Below, in pieces: positions 18,101-25,354 of a stretch of 64,000 nucleotides of DNA. Origin of the DNA: JBBATK01 sp044224515 (GTDB lineage: Bacteria > Bacteroidota > Ignavibacteria > Kapaibacteriales > NICIL-2). Location of the stretch: positions 186,001-250,000 of the forward strand of contig JBGAKH010000003.1 of the NCBI GenBank assembly GCA_044224515.1, in the 5' to 3' direction. Under the pieces are notes generated by a model that saw only the letters and a program-made list of their open reading frames with translations, did no database searches and had not been told where the DNA came from. Positions within the stretch are counted from its first letter, which is position 1, and each line of letters begins with the position of its first letter. A program made the translations under genes and the position numbers.

Positions 18101-19098
18101 AGAATCTTGATGTAGCTCGCATGCTGAGTGTTGTTAAACCTGAGCAACGAGCGCAAGCCGAAGGCTTGCGTATAAAGAGAAGTCAATCAAATAGCGCATC
18201 TACGATATCGGCTGAGCGTGCTCGCATTGAGCAAGGAGATCAAACGTCAGAAGAAGGCCGAGTGCATTCAAACTCCTTGACGCGCGAAACGCAGCTTGAA
18301 GCGGATGAAGAAAGTGTATTGACCGATGCTTCGAATACTCGTGAATTTGATTTGTCAAGTTCGGGACAGAACGCCGCGAATTCCGAGCAGCAAGCAACAA
18401 CGCAAAAACACAACAACGAACATACCGGTTCCGGAAGTACCGAGGGTTTTGGTCTTATTCTGAACGGCGTAGGCAGTCATGCGGAAAGTTCTTCAAGTAT
18501 GCCCGCAATGAATGCGCATCAACAGAAAATCTTTGGTTTGACACCCTTAGAAAACAGAGCGATGAGGACACACGCAGAAACGCAGGGGGAGGCTATGCCT
18601 CGCGTTTTCCGAGTGCCTGTCGACAACTTTAGTGCAAATACCAGTGTCATTGTCAAGAATCTCAGTGTTTCCAATGGCGGTGCAGCGCGTTTGATTATGA
18701 GTCCTGAGGCGCTTGGCACGGTAGTTGTAAACTTGAATTTGCAAGAAAGCCAACGCAGTCTCAGCATCGAAGTTGCAAATGAGAGCGCGCGTCAGGCTGT
18801 TGAGTCACAAATGCCTCAATTGCGAGAGCAGCTTGCCCAGCAAGGCGTTCGTGTGGACAGCATTGGAGTGCAGGTTCGGGACACTGAAAAAACGCAGAAT
18901 TCTCAGAACTCCTTTCAGCATCAGCAATCGAGTCAGCACAAGCATGAAGAACGTGAAGCGCGGGCGAGTTTCGCGCGATCGTTTGATCAACGTTCGTCAA
19001 CGGACGGTGAAGCGCGCGGCAAGGGCGATTCTCAGCGAGAGCGACGTATGAAAGATCAGCGTCGTCGTTCTTCGCAAGCTTTCGAACACTACGCATAA
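15184..19098 (+). CDS. fliK: Flagellar hook-length control protein FliK, unusually long
   Basis: About 1304 residues, roughly three times the 405 residues of Salmonella FliK. Only the C-terminal domain (about 1120-1215; IVKNLSVSNGGAARLIMSPEALGTVVVNL... VDSIGVQV) is conserved: it is the Flg_hook domain that switches export specificity from hook to filament subunits. Everything before it is low-complexity, rich in Ser, Thr, Gln, Asn and Ala, with very few aromatic residues, as expected of a secreted, unfolded ruler. The final 60 residues are strongly basic and Gln/Arg-rich. The annotated TTG at 15163 is less likely than ATG 15184 or 15190, which follow AAGG. The gene lies between the MotE-like gene and flgD. 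Confidence 0.9.
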   Translation: MHMQLSSILSRFFPSLSGKETSSNLTQSESSTPGFAAVLSSTSRTPADALGTVDTSNTSDIAQGTDRSKPNSSVAAIAKDSVTDRDTLVDFQHDFQRLSKEEQSDLLTLVQPLLGLSPSAEGGLETLVSSMHIDLDRSDIASPSINGAADATAQSIDAATLVDGVYHALQGLARTAHATTGDHAGSLLDTIQTLTTAGRVAHTRTNVLAQNSSNVVASNRLSVPQTELTASTQRVGEGINSPFNQSEMIDATSVLDDGKGLGHRGLTDLTHSLRRLLHTSAPITVTNTEAVAECVELAIRVPDSVDAETLLTMLNARAEYAGLSFTAQPVSEAALAASSAQPGNDNGDTQSLVSTTQGNLTQPGSQSSANTMTLRVAFAKSDLAPNREADENTAESLAAMLQQSTSQSNTNSKQTTDPATVEHNLDAAVRSDGSSSKFAVSNNPDGAASTDTNAQALSQTRRDVKSNASSTLHPGTSRADIEMSTAKAEDSTLGTTTQGSTQVFGEKRGLMSGSQSSNSANNAGTATRTQLTLSDECSSTFSTTLGFDGASLKLSGLADELVSLGVTIDTVSLQLSTETTELHSSSKSAAGMQQPTAHESISSVEFGKSTQLSTLHTAPTTQQEAKTSSIFATAAEYVESVESERFVAAPQHQFRADDLKTRSNEAGIVTSMFESATTASDSMFVSEKELSLAARELDVLRDVMVRTPDTTSEESSFRAIEGFGALNESKVSAKLFSTSTVTDAKSTMMTSTDRSVDSLRSSDTSILAESASPTLDLESGSKSKGGNVDNTFTTSLSPQQSVISEPSVESLLVNRVQLPASQQRNQEVSGTTQQATERRVETMLEQQRDVNPSDLLVAESSLATRVKTERASAIDGLSSASVSGPNVSQFSDQHLGDNKNASTESNVHEQQHVDSTKSHGHSAEHPANSTIGTRVVRSVPTAGSTSGHISSVQQTGTEQNNANSSTGANSTDQNLDVARMLSVVKPEQRAQAEGLRIKRSQSNSASTISAERARIEQGDQTSEEGRVHSNSLTRETQLEADEESVLTDASNTREFDLSSSGQNAANSEQQATTQKHNNEHTGSGSTEGFGLILNGVGSHAESSSSMPAMNAHQQKIFGLTPLENRAMRTHAETQGEAMPRVFRVPVDNFSANTSVIVKNLSVSNGGAARLIMSPEALGTVVVNLNLQESQRSLSIEVANESARQAVESQMPQLREQLAQQGVRVDSIGVQVRDTEKTQNSQNSFQHQQSSQHKHEEREARASFARSFDQRSSTDGEARGKGDSQRERRMKDQRRRSSQAFEHYA

Positions 19099-19189
19099 CG
19101 AAGAACAGAAAAGCGAAGTGGTTCTTGGATCACTTCGTTGAACTCAAGAGCAGTACTGAAATAGACTATTCACTTCACGTACGATTATT

Positions 19190-19876
19190 ATGGCAGAAGC
19201 AGTATCATCGACCACAAAGGCATTGTTTGAAAAATATGCCGCTGAGACGACCACAAAGAGTCCGGTCAAAGCATTGGGTAAAGATGACTTCATGAAGTTG
19301 TTGACCACGCAAATGAAGTATCAAGACCCGACACAACCGATGGATAACAAGGAGATGGCAGCACAGCTAGCGCAATTCTCATCACTAGAGCAATTGCAAA
19401 ATCTCAATACTGCAATGGAATCGCTTACGGGTACAAACACGAGCTTGGCTCAAAGTCTCGCTCAGATGTCCTTGCCGGCAATGATCTCCAAGACCGTTAA
19501 GGCAAACAACAATGCTATTCACTCCAATGCGAAGGATGCAGTGAACTTTGGCTATTCGCTTCCGGCAGCGGCCAAATCGGTTCATGTGGAAATTCGCGAT
19601 GCAAATGACAATGTAGTTCGTAGTTGGGACGCAGCGCCAACAGCAAGCGGTGAGAATTCCTTTAGCTGGGATGGCAAGAATCAAAGCGGTAACATGGCGC
19701 CCGCAGGTAACTACAAGTTTGTCGTGACAGCAAAGGATAGTAATGGTGGCGATATGACCGTAACACCTGTTGTGCGCGGCAAAGTAAGCGGTGTTCGATA
19801 TACCGGAACCGATGCCTACGTGATCGTGAATGGTGCCGAAGTGGCAGCTAACACGGTTGTCGAGGTAGGGGAGTAA
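19190..19876 (+). CDS. flgD: Flagellar hook assembly scaffold protein FlgD
   Basis: This 228-residue protein has the conserved FlgD N-terminus (about residues 33-70: GKDDFMKLLTTQMKYQDP, then QPMDNKEMAAQLAQFSSLEQL). Then come a Tudor-like/FlgD Ig-like region (about 105-190; SWDGKNQSGNMAPAGNYKF) and a C-terminal strand region. FlgD caps the growing hook and lets FlgE subunits polymerise; it is exported through the flagellar type III system. It follows fliK by 91 bases and ends the flagellar block here, since a terminator follows and flgE, normally next, is missing from the window. Confidence 0.95.
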   Translation: MAEAVSSTTKALFEKYAAETTTKSPVKALGKDDFMKLLTTQMKYQDPTQPMDNKEMAAQLAQFSSLEQLQNLNTAMESLTGTNTSLAQSLAQMSLPAMISKTVKANNNAIHSNAKDAVNFGYSLPAAAKSVHVEIRDANDNVVRSWDAAPTASGENSFSWDGKNQSGNMAPAGNYKFVVTAKDSNGGDMTVTPVVRGKVSGVRYTGTDAYVIVNGAEVAANTVVEVGE

Positions 19877-19942
19877 TACAGAGCGAAAATCTAAGTGCTC
19901 GGTACAGATCCAACGTTGGCTGCGTACACCAAGAAATAAAAA

Positions 19943-19975
19943 AAAGAGGCTACCCATTTCATGGGCAGCCTCTTT
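19943..19975. terminator. Bidirectional terminator between flgD and carbonic anhydrase
   Basis: A long near-perfect stem (AAAGAGGCT, one mismatch, CCCAT, three-base loop) has an A-run on the left and TCTTT on the right. It can end flgD transcription rightward and the carbonic anhydrase transcript leftward. Confidence 0.82.
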
Positions 19976-20077
19976 CTCTATGCATCGTACTGAAATCGTA
20001 CTGAAAAGAATGAACCATAAACGATCAACGAGCAATGCACGAGAACTCCGCATCGAAGAATCGTCCTCTACATCTCA

Positions 20078-20710
20078 TCAGTCAAAATTCAGTTTGTAGA
20101 TATCCGAGTGGATCTCATTTGGTTCTACGCGGATTACATCTTTGAGCGCACCACTGTGAAGTTCGTACACCCAGCCGTGCAATGCAGGACGATGATTTTC
20201 CTTCCACGAGTGCTGTACGAAGCTCGTTTCAGCGAGGTTGCGGACTTGCTCCATGACATTGAGTTCGACTAGGCGATCATCACGTTTACGTGTATCGCTT
20301 ATCGCATCGAGTTCATTGTGGTGTAGGCTATAGACATCGTTAATGTTGCGCAACCAATTGTTGATCAAGCCGAGGTTTCTGCGAGACATCGCTGCATTGA
20401 TGCCACCGCAATTGTAGTGTCCGCATACAATAATGTGTTTGACCTTTAAGATCTCCACAGCAAACTGCACGACACTCAACATGGAGAAGTCTGTGTGGAT
20501 GACCATGTTGGCTATGTTGCGATGCACGAAAATCTCGCCGGGTGACGCACCTGTGATTTCTTCAGCCGGTACTCGACTATCTGAGCAACCTATCCAAAGG
20601 AACTCAGGCTTTTGCTCTTGGCTGGTGCGTTCGAAGAACTCGGGGTCGAGAGAGAGCTTTTTCGAAACCCACTCGCGATTTCCGTCTAGTAGGGCACGGT
20701 ATGAATCCAT
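20078..20710 (-). CDS. Beta-class carbonic anhydrase
   Basis: A 210-residue cytoplasmic protein with all zinc-site motifs of beta-carbonic anhydrases: CSDSR (Cys and the Asp-Arg dyad, about residues 42-46) and HYNCGG (His and Cys, about 97-102), plus the conserved GEIFVHRNIAN segment. It interconverts CO2 and bicarbonate to supply carboxylation reactions or pH control. The length matches the bacterial Can/CynT type. It is transcribed alone, toward the shared terminator after flgD, and back-to-back with nothing obviously related. Confidence 0.95.
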   Translation of the reverse strand: MDSYRALLDGNREWVSKKLSLDPEFFERTSQEQKPEFLWIGCSDSRVPAEEITGASPGEIFVHRNIANMVIHTDFSMLSVVQFAVEILKVKHIIVCGHYNCGGINAAMSRRNLGLINNWLRNINDVYSLHHNELDAISDTRKRDDRLVELNVMEQVRNLAETSFVQHSWKENHRPALHGWVYELHSGALKDVIRVEPNEIHSDIYKLNFD

Positions 20711-20850
20711 AGTGTTCCAATTGGATGTTAAACAAACGCGTACTCGTAAGCGGTGCGGTACTCAGTAGTACTGAGTAAAGTCTGCGAATAGAGAGTTGAG
20801 ATTTTCTGACTGACGACAACACGTTTCGCGTGAACGCTGTCGAGAGAGTG

Positions 20851-21946
20851 CTACTCGCTCGACAGGAGAAAAGTTTTTATAAAAACATCGAGGTCGCCAT
20901 CCATGACTGCATGAACATCGTTGACCTTTGTCTCGGTGCGATGATCGTTTACCATTGTGTATGGTTGAAAAACATACGAACGAATTTGCGAGCCCCACTC
21001 GATGCGTTTTTTTGTGCCTTCGATAGCGGCTGCGGCTGCTTCACGTTCTTCAAGTTCCTTTTTATACAGTTGTGACTTCAGCATCTTCATTGCTGTTTCG
21101 CGGTTCTGATGCTGCGAGCGTTGTTGTTGACAAGAGACGACGATACCCGACGGTATGTGGCGTAGGCGTACTGCCGTTTCCACCTTGTTTACGTTCTGTC
21201 CACCTTTTCCTCCGGATCGAAATGTATCCATTTCAATGTCAGCCGGGTTGACTTCGATTTTTACGTCATCATCAATTTCCGGGTAGACATATATGGAGGC
21301 GAAGGAAGTGTGACGGCGAGCATTGCTATCAAAGGGTGAGATGCGAACCAATCGATGCACTCCGCTCTCTGCTTTCAGGTAGCCATAGGCGTTCTTTCCT
21401 TTGATTTCCAGCGTTGCCGATTTGATTCCGGCGGTGTCTCCTTCTTGCTCATCCGCAAGGGTGACTTTATAACCATGTCGTTCGGACCAACGAGTGTACA
21501 TGCGCATGAGCATTTCAGCCCAATCCTGAGCTTCTGTTCCTCCTGCACCGGCGTTGATTGTCAACAGTGCGTCGCGCGAATCATTTTCACCGGAGAGTAG
21601 TTTGCGTATTTCCGCGTCGCCAATTGCCGATGCCAGTGCATCCAATTCGCGATCAAGCTCTCCCTCGATACTCTCATCGTGTGCCTCTTCCGCTAACTCG
21701 ATGAGGGCATAGAGTTCATCGACGCTATGATTGACATGCTCCCATGTTTGTATCCAATCTTTACGTTCTGCAATTTCCTGCATTACTTTTTGAGCGGCTT
21801 GATTGTCGTCCCAAAATCCTGACTGTTGAGAGTCGTGTTCACGTTCCTCTACTTCTCGACGCTTCGCGTCGATGTCAAAGGAACCTCCGTAATTGGTCTA
21901 CGCGTTCGCGAAAATCCTTGAGCTTGTTTTTCTGTACGTCGAACAT
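20851..21946 (-). CDS. prfB: Peptide chain release factor 2 (RF2) with programmed +1 frameshift
   Basis: The gene is read in two frames. The first 23 codons run from ATG at 21946 to CTT (21880-21878) and stop at an in-frame TGA (21877-21875). A +1 shift at CTT-TGA-C moves into the frame that continues from GAC at 21876 to the stop at 20851, giving about 364 residues, the normal RF2 length. GGAGG lies just upstream of the shift site, as the stimulatory Shine-Dalgarno-like element does in E. coli. The second part holds the GGQ motif (GGKGGQNVNKVE) for peptide release, and codes for RF2-type domains that read UGA and UAA. The frameshift lets RF2 regulate its own level. Confidence 0.97.
21873..21890 (-). 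promoter_or_regulatory. Programmed +1 frameshift site of prfB
   Basis: On the minus strand the order is GGAGG, TTC, CTT, TGA, C. The TGA terminates the zero frame and the same bases are read as GAC in the +1 frame. When RF2 is scarce, slow decoding of TGA favours the shift and more RF2 is made. Confidence 0.95.
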
Positions 21947-21977
21947 GATTGGCTGATGCGATAAAAGAGAGTAGCTA

Positions 21978-21985
21978 CAAAAATA
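21978..21985 (-). promoter_or_regulatory. Putative -7 element for prfB
   Basis: TATTTTTG on the minus strand about 32 bases before the prfB ATG, at a similar distance as the identical element before the YfhO operon. No clear -33 TTG was found. Confidence 0.4.
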
Positions 21986-22076
21986 CAAGAACTTCTGTGT
22001 TTCATCTTTGTCGCTCAGATCGCCGGCAACAGGGCGATTCATGAGGAGGAAAACCTGCTGCTTGGGCTCCCGCGAC

Positions 22077-22084
22077 TATTTTTG
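22077..22084 (+). promoter_or_regulatory. Putative -7 element immediately before smpB
   Basis: TATTTTTG ends four bases before the smpB ATG. If it is used, transcription would begin at or beside the start codon, giving a leaderless message. No ribosome-binding site lies between them. Confidence 0.35.
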
Positions 22085-22088
22085 TGCT

Positions 22089-22583
22089 ATGGCACAAGCG
22101 CAGACACAGATAGAGCAACGAAAAGAGCGATCGCAAAAAGTCATCGTGACGAACCGAAAGGCTTTGCACGACTACTTCGTGTTGCAACGCATTGAAGCCG
22201 GAATAGTGTTAAGCGGAACAGAGGTTAAATCCTTGCGAGCAGGCAAGTTGAACATCAAAGACGCTTATGTGGCCTTTCCCTTCAAAGACAGCGACGAAAT
22301 GTATTTACTCAATCTTCACATTTCACCGTACGACTTCGGTAACCGAGAGAATCACTTGCCTTTACGTCAACGTAAGCTCTTGGTAAAGCACAAAGAAGCG
22401 ATCAGAATGCGTCAGGCAATTCAAGAGAAAGGGTTAACCATAGTTCCGTTGAGTGTCTATTTCTCCGGGCCCTACGTAAAAATTGAACTGGGAGTGGTAA
22501 AAGGAAAGAAGCACTACGATAAACGTAGCGATGTAAAAGAGCGCGAAATGGAGCGTGATTTGCGTCGAACGGAGGACTACTAG
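22089..22583 (+). CDS. smpB: SsrA-binding protein SmpB
   Basis: A 164-residue basic protein with the full SmpB pattern: NRKALHDYFVLQRIEAGIVLSGTEVKSLRAG near the N-terminus, HISPYDFGN, and a C-terminal tail of KGKKHYDKRSDVKEREMERDLRR, which enters the decoding centre. It delivers tmRNA to stalled ribosomes. The open frame extends 27 residues upstream to 22008, but family alignment supports ATG 22089. It is divergent from prfB; tmRNA itself was not found in the window. Confidence 0.96.
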   Translation: MAQAQTQIEQRKERSQKVIVTNRKALHDYFVLQRIEAGIVLSGTEVKSLRAGKLNIKDAYVAFPFKDSDEMYLLNLHISPYDFGNRENHLPLRQRKLLVKHKEAIRMRQAIQEKGLTIVPLSVYFSGPYVKIELGVVKGKKHYDKRSDVKEREMERDLRRTEDY

Positions 22584-22711
22584 ACAGCCCGAATCACGAA
22601 ACGTGTTGAGTCGGGCGATCCGCACAAATAGGCCCCAAAAGACCCGCTTCACCGCTTTTTTTCTTTACGATTTCATCACGCCGCCAACCCCGTCAATGTC
22701 TTTTTCCTTCG

Positions 22712-22719
22712 TACTTTTG
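22712..22719 (+). promoter_or_regulatory. Putative -7 element for gatB
   Basis: TACTTTTG matches TAnnTTTG and lies 53 bases upstream of the preferred gatB ATG. The -33 region is not clear. Confidence 0.38.
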
Positions 22720-22772
22720 TGATCGGAGGGGACTATCTCTTTTATATAACCAGACTCAAGAGCGATCATAGG

Positions 22773-24242
22773 ATGTCCGAATTTGAAGCGGTGATAGGAC
22801 TGGAAGTTCACGCCCAGCTGAAAACAGCGACGAAGGCGTTTTGTTCCTGCCCAACGGTTTACGGCGCAGAGCCGAATTCCAATACATGTCCGGTATGCTT
22901 AGGGCATCCGGGCGCGCTTCCTGTTTTCAACCGCCAGGTTGTAGACTTTAGCCTACGTATGGGTTTGGCAACCAACTGTTCTATACGTCCTCGCTCGGGT
23001 TTTGCCCGAAAGAATTACTTCTATCCCGATCTTCCCAAGGGTTACCAGATTTCGCAGTTTGAGGATCCCATTTGCTATGGTGGGTGGGTTGATGTCGAGA
23101 TGGAGAACTCCGAGCTCAAGCGCATTGGCATCACGCGTATCCATTTGGAAGAGGATGCCGGCAAGTCCATTCACGACATGGACATCGACACCTTGGTCGA
23201 TTTAAATCGCTGTGGCGTTCCACTCATAGAAATCGTTTCGGAGCCTGATTTGCGGAGTCCGCAAGAGGCCTACCGCTATCTAGCCAACATTCGGCAAACC
23301 CTCATGTATTTGGGTATTTGCGATGGCAATCTTGAAGAAGGTTCCATGCGTTGCGATGCGAATGTGTCTGTGCGCCCTCGCGGACAAGAGAAGCTTGGAA
23401 CGCGGACAGAGATCAAGAATTTGAATTCGTTCCGCAACGCGGAGCGAGCGATAGAGTTCGAAATTCAGCGACAAATAGAACTCTGCAAAGCCGGCGGGGT
23501 CGTTGAGTATGAAACTCGCATGTGGGATTCATCTGCTCAGTGTACTAGGGCCATGCGTTCGAAGGAAGCTGCGCACGATTATCGCTACTTCCCGGAGCCT
23601 GATTTGGTGTACGTGCAACTTGACGATGCATGGATTGCTCGTGTTCAGAACGCGCTTCCGGAGTTGCCCTTGGCCAAGAAACGTCGGTTGGTTAGCGAGT
23701 ATTCCTTGCCGGAATACGATGCCGCATTGTTTGTTGCCGAGGCATCAATTGCCGATTATTTCGAGGCCGGCTGCGCCGTCCTCGAGAAGAAAAACGCTAA
23801 GTCATACAAAGTGCTAAGTAACTGGATTATGACTGAGTTGATGCGACGTATGTCCGAGGCGAAGTGCAGTATCTGGGATTTAGGATGTAGTCCCAAGCAT
23901 CTTGCGGAGTTGGTGGACATGATTAGTGACGAAACCATCAATTCGAAGACTGCGAAGGAAGTGTTTGAGATAGCAATTGAAAAGTCCTCTTCTCCCAAGG
24001 AGATCGTCGCGGCTTCTTCACTATCGATGATTCGCGATGAGAATCTCATTGCAGCGTTAGTGCAAGAAGTGTTGCTGGAGAATCCGGACACCATAGAAAA
24101 GTTTGCAGCGGGGAAGAAGAATGTCTTCGGCTTTTTGGCCGGACAAATTCTTCGAAAGACCCAAGGGAAAGCTGATCCTGCCATCGTGAACCGTCTTCTG
24201 ACGGCTCAACTTGAGCAGGCTGCAGCCAACCTCAACAGCTAA
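22773..24242 (+). CDS. gatB: Aspartyl/glutamyl-tRNA amidotransferase subunit B
   Basis: This 489-residue protein opens with MSEFEAVIGLEVHAQLKTATKAFCSCP, the invariant GatB signature including zinc-site cysteines (CSCP and CPVCLGHPG). The central part has the conserved GVPLIEIVSEPDLRSP and EEGSMRCDANVSVR stretches, and the C-terminal helical GatB/YqeY domain follows (about 340-489). GatCAB converts Glu-tRNA(Gln) and/or Asp-tRNA(Asn) to the amidated forms. The reading frame extends 18 codons upstream to 22719, but the family start is the ATG at 22773. gatA and gatC are not in the window, so the operon is split. Confidence 0.97.
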   Translation: MSEFEAVIGLEVHAQLKTATKAFCSCPTVYGAEPNSNTCPVCLGHPGALPVFNRQVVDFSLRMGLATNCSIRPRSGFARKNYFYPDLPKGYQISQFEDPICYGGWVDVEMENSELKRIGITRIHLEEDAGKSIHDMDIDTLVDLNRCGVPLIEIVSEPDLRSPQEAYRYLANIRQTLMYLGICDGNLEEGSMRCDANVSVRPRGQEKLGTRTEIKNLNSFRNAERAIEFEIQRQIELCKAGGVVEYETRMWDSSAQCTRAMRSKEAAHDYRYFPEPDLVYVQLDDAWIARVQNALPELPLAKKRRLVSEYSLPEYDAALFVAEASIADYFEAGCAVLEKKNAKSYKVLSNWIMTELMRRMSEAKCSIWDLGCSPKHLAELVDMISDETINSKTAKEVFEIAIEKSSSPKEIVAASSLSMIRDENLIAALVQEVLLENPDTIEKFAAGKKNVFGFLAGQILRKTQGKADPAIVNRLLTAQLEQAAANLNS

Positions 24243-24270
24243 GTAGTTCACATTATCTTGAAGGTGCCTT

Positions 24271-25191
24271 ATGCCAATTCCTAGAACCGAAGTGATTTGG
24301 ATGAATGGAAAGTTTGTTAAATGGAACGATGCCAAGATTCACGTGCTCTCGCATGTTTTGCACTATGGTTCCGGATGGTTTGAGGGCATTCGTGCTTACA
24401 AAACGAAAAAGGGCGTTGCAATTTTTCGACTGAACGAACACGTTGAGCGTCTTGAGAAGTCCATGCGCGTCTATCACACGGACATGCCCTATACGGTAAA
24501 AGAAGTGTGTGATGCCACCGTGGATCTTGTGCGACGCAACAAACTGGGTAGCTGTTACATTCGTCCTTTGGCCTATCGTGGCTTGGGTGAAATGGGAGTC
24601 AACCCCATGGGAAGTCCCATGGAGCTCATTATCGCAGCCTGGGAGTGGGGTCGCTACCTCGGTAAAGAGTCGATGGACGAAGGTGTTGATGTCTGCGTTT
24701 CGTCGTGGAATCGTATTTCGCCCAATACTCTGCCTTCGGTTTCCAAGGCATCGGCGAATTACATGAATTCTCAGCTTGTGCGTATGGAAGCCGTTCGTCA
24801 CGGCTACGAAGAAGGCATCACATTGGACTCCTATGGCAATGTAGCAGAGGGTAGCGGAGAGAATATCTTTCTGGTAATGAACGGAACGATTTACACCCCT
24901 CCTGCCGGTTCCTCAATTCTTCCCGGCATTACACGTCACTCCGTGATGACGATGGCGAGAGATCTGGGAATTCCTATTGTTGAACAAAGCATTCCGCGAG
25001 CTCTGTTGTACACAGCCGACGAGGTGTTTATGACGGGAACCGCTGTTGAAATCACGCCAGCGCGTTCGGTTGATCGTATCCAAGTAGGAAACGGCAAGAC
25101 CGGTGTGATCACCAAGAAAGTTATGAAGGCTTTTGCCTCGGTTGTAGAAGGAGCAAAGGATCCTCACAAGTGGCTGACCTTTGTGAAGTAA
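24271..25191 (+). CDS. ilvE: Branched-chain amino acid aminotransferase
   Basis: This 306-residue class IV PLP aminotransferase starts with the typical MPIPRTEVIWMNGKFVKW. It has the YGSGWFEGIRAY loop, the PLP-binding lysine in SVSKASANYMNSQL (about residue 160), and EGSGENIFLV with LPGITRHSV in the second domain. It transfers the amino group between glutamate and valine, leucine or isoleucine. It begins 28 bases after gatB and may be co-transcribed with it. The next gene encodes a 2-oxoacid dehydrogenase E1, so the two could act in sequence in branched-chain amino acid breakdown. A 12-bp tandem repeat starts at its stop codon. Confidence 0.95.
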   Translation: MPIPRTEVIWMNGKFVKWNDAKIHVLSHVLHYGSGWFEGIRAYKTKKGVAIFRLNEHVERLEKSMRVYHTDMPYTVKEVCDATVDLVRRNKLGSCYIRPLAYRGLGEMGVNPMGSPMELIIAAWEWGRYLGKESMDEGVDVCVSSWNRISPNTLPSVSKASANYMNSQLVRMEAVRHGYEEGITLDSYGNVAEGSGENIFLVMNGTIYTPPAGSSILPGITRHSVMTMARDLGIPIVEQSIPRALLYTADEVFMTGTAVEITPARSVDRIQVGNGKTGVITKKVMKAFASVVEGAKDPHKWLTFVK

Positions 25192-25229
25192 AGTGTGAAG
25201 TACATTGTGAAGTACATTGTGAAGTAAAA
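25182..25229 (+). repeat. Four tandem 12-bp repeats over the ilvE stop codon
   Basis: The unit TGTGAAGTA followed by CAT or AAG occurs four times in a row, at 25182, 25194, 25206 and 25218. The first copy encodes the final Val-Lys and stop of IlvE; the rest lie in the untranslated region. This looks like recent slippage duplication of the gene end. Confidence 0.9.
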
Positions 25230-25354
25230 GCAATAGAACGGCTTTCATCACAAACAGAATAGTAATCTATCGCCTTCCCCGATTTGCCATTGCAGGTCGG
25301 GTGTAGGCGTATTGCGTACGAAATAAACTTTGTTACAATTCAACGAACACCGGA

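Noticed and set aside
19385..20053. 222-codon open frame on the minus strand opposite flgD
   Set aside because: It overlaps flgD and the terminator after it; the protein is Cys/His/Arg-rich without a family pattern, so it is a shadow frame.
20851..21946. prfB as a frame-disrupted pseudogene
   Set aside because: The break is at the conserved CTT-TGA-C site with a Shine-Dalgarno-like element, and the joined product has normal RF2 length, so it is programmed frameshifting.
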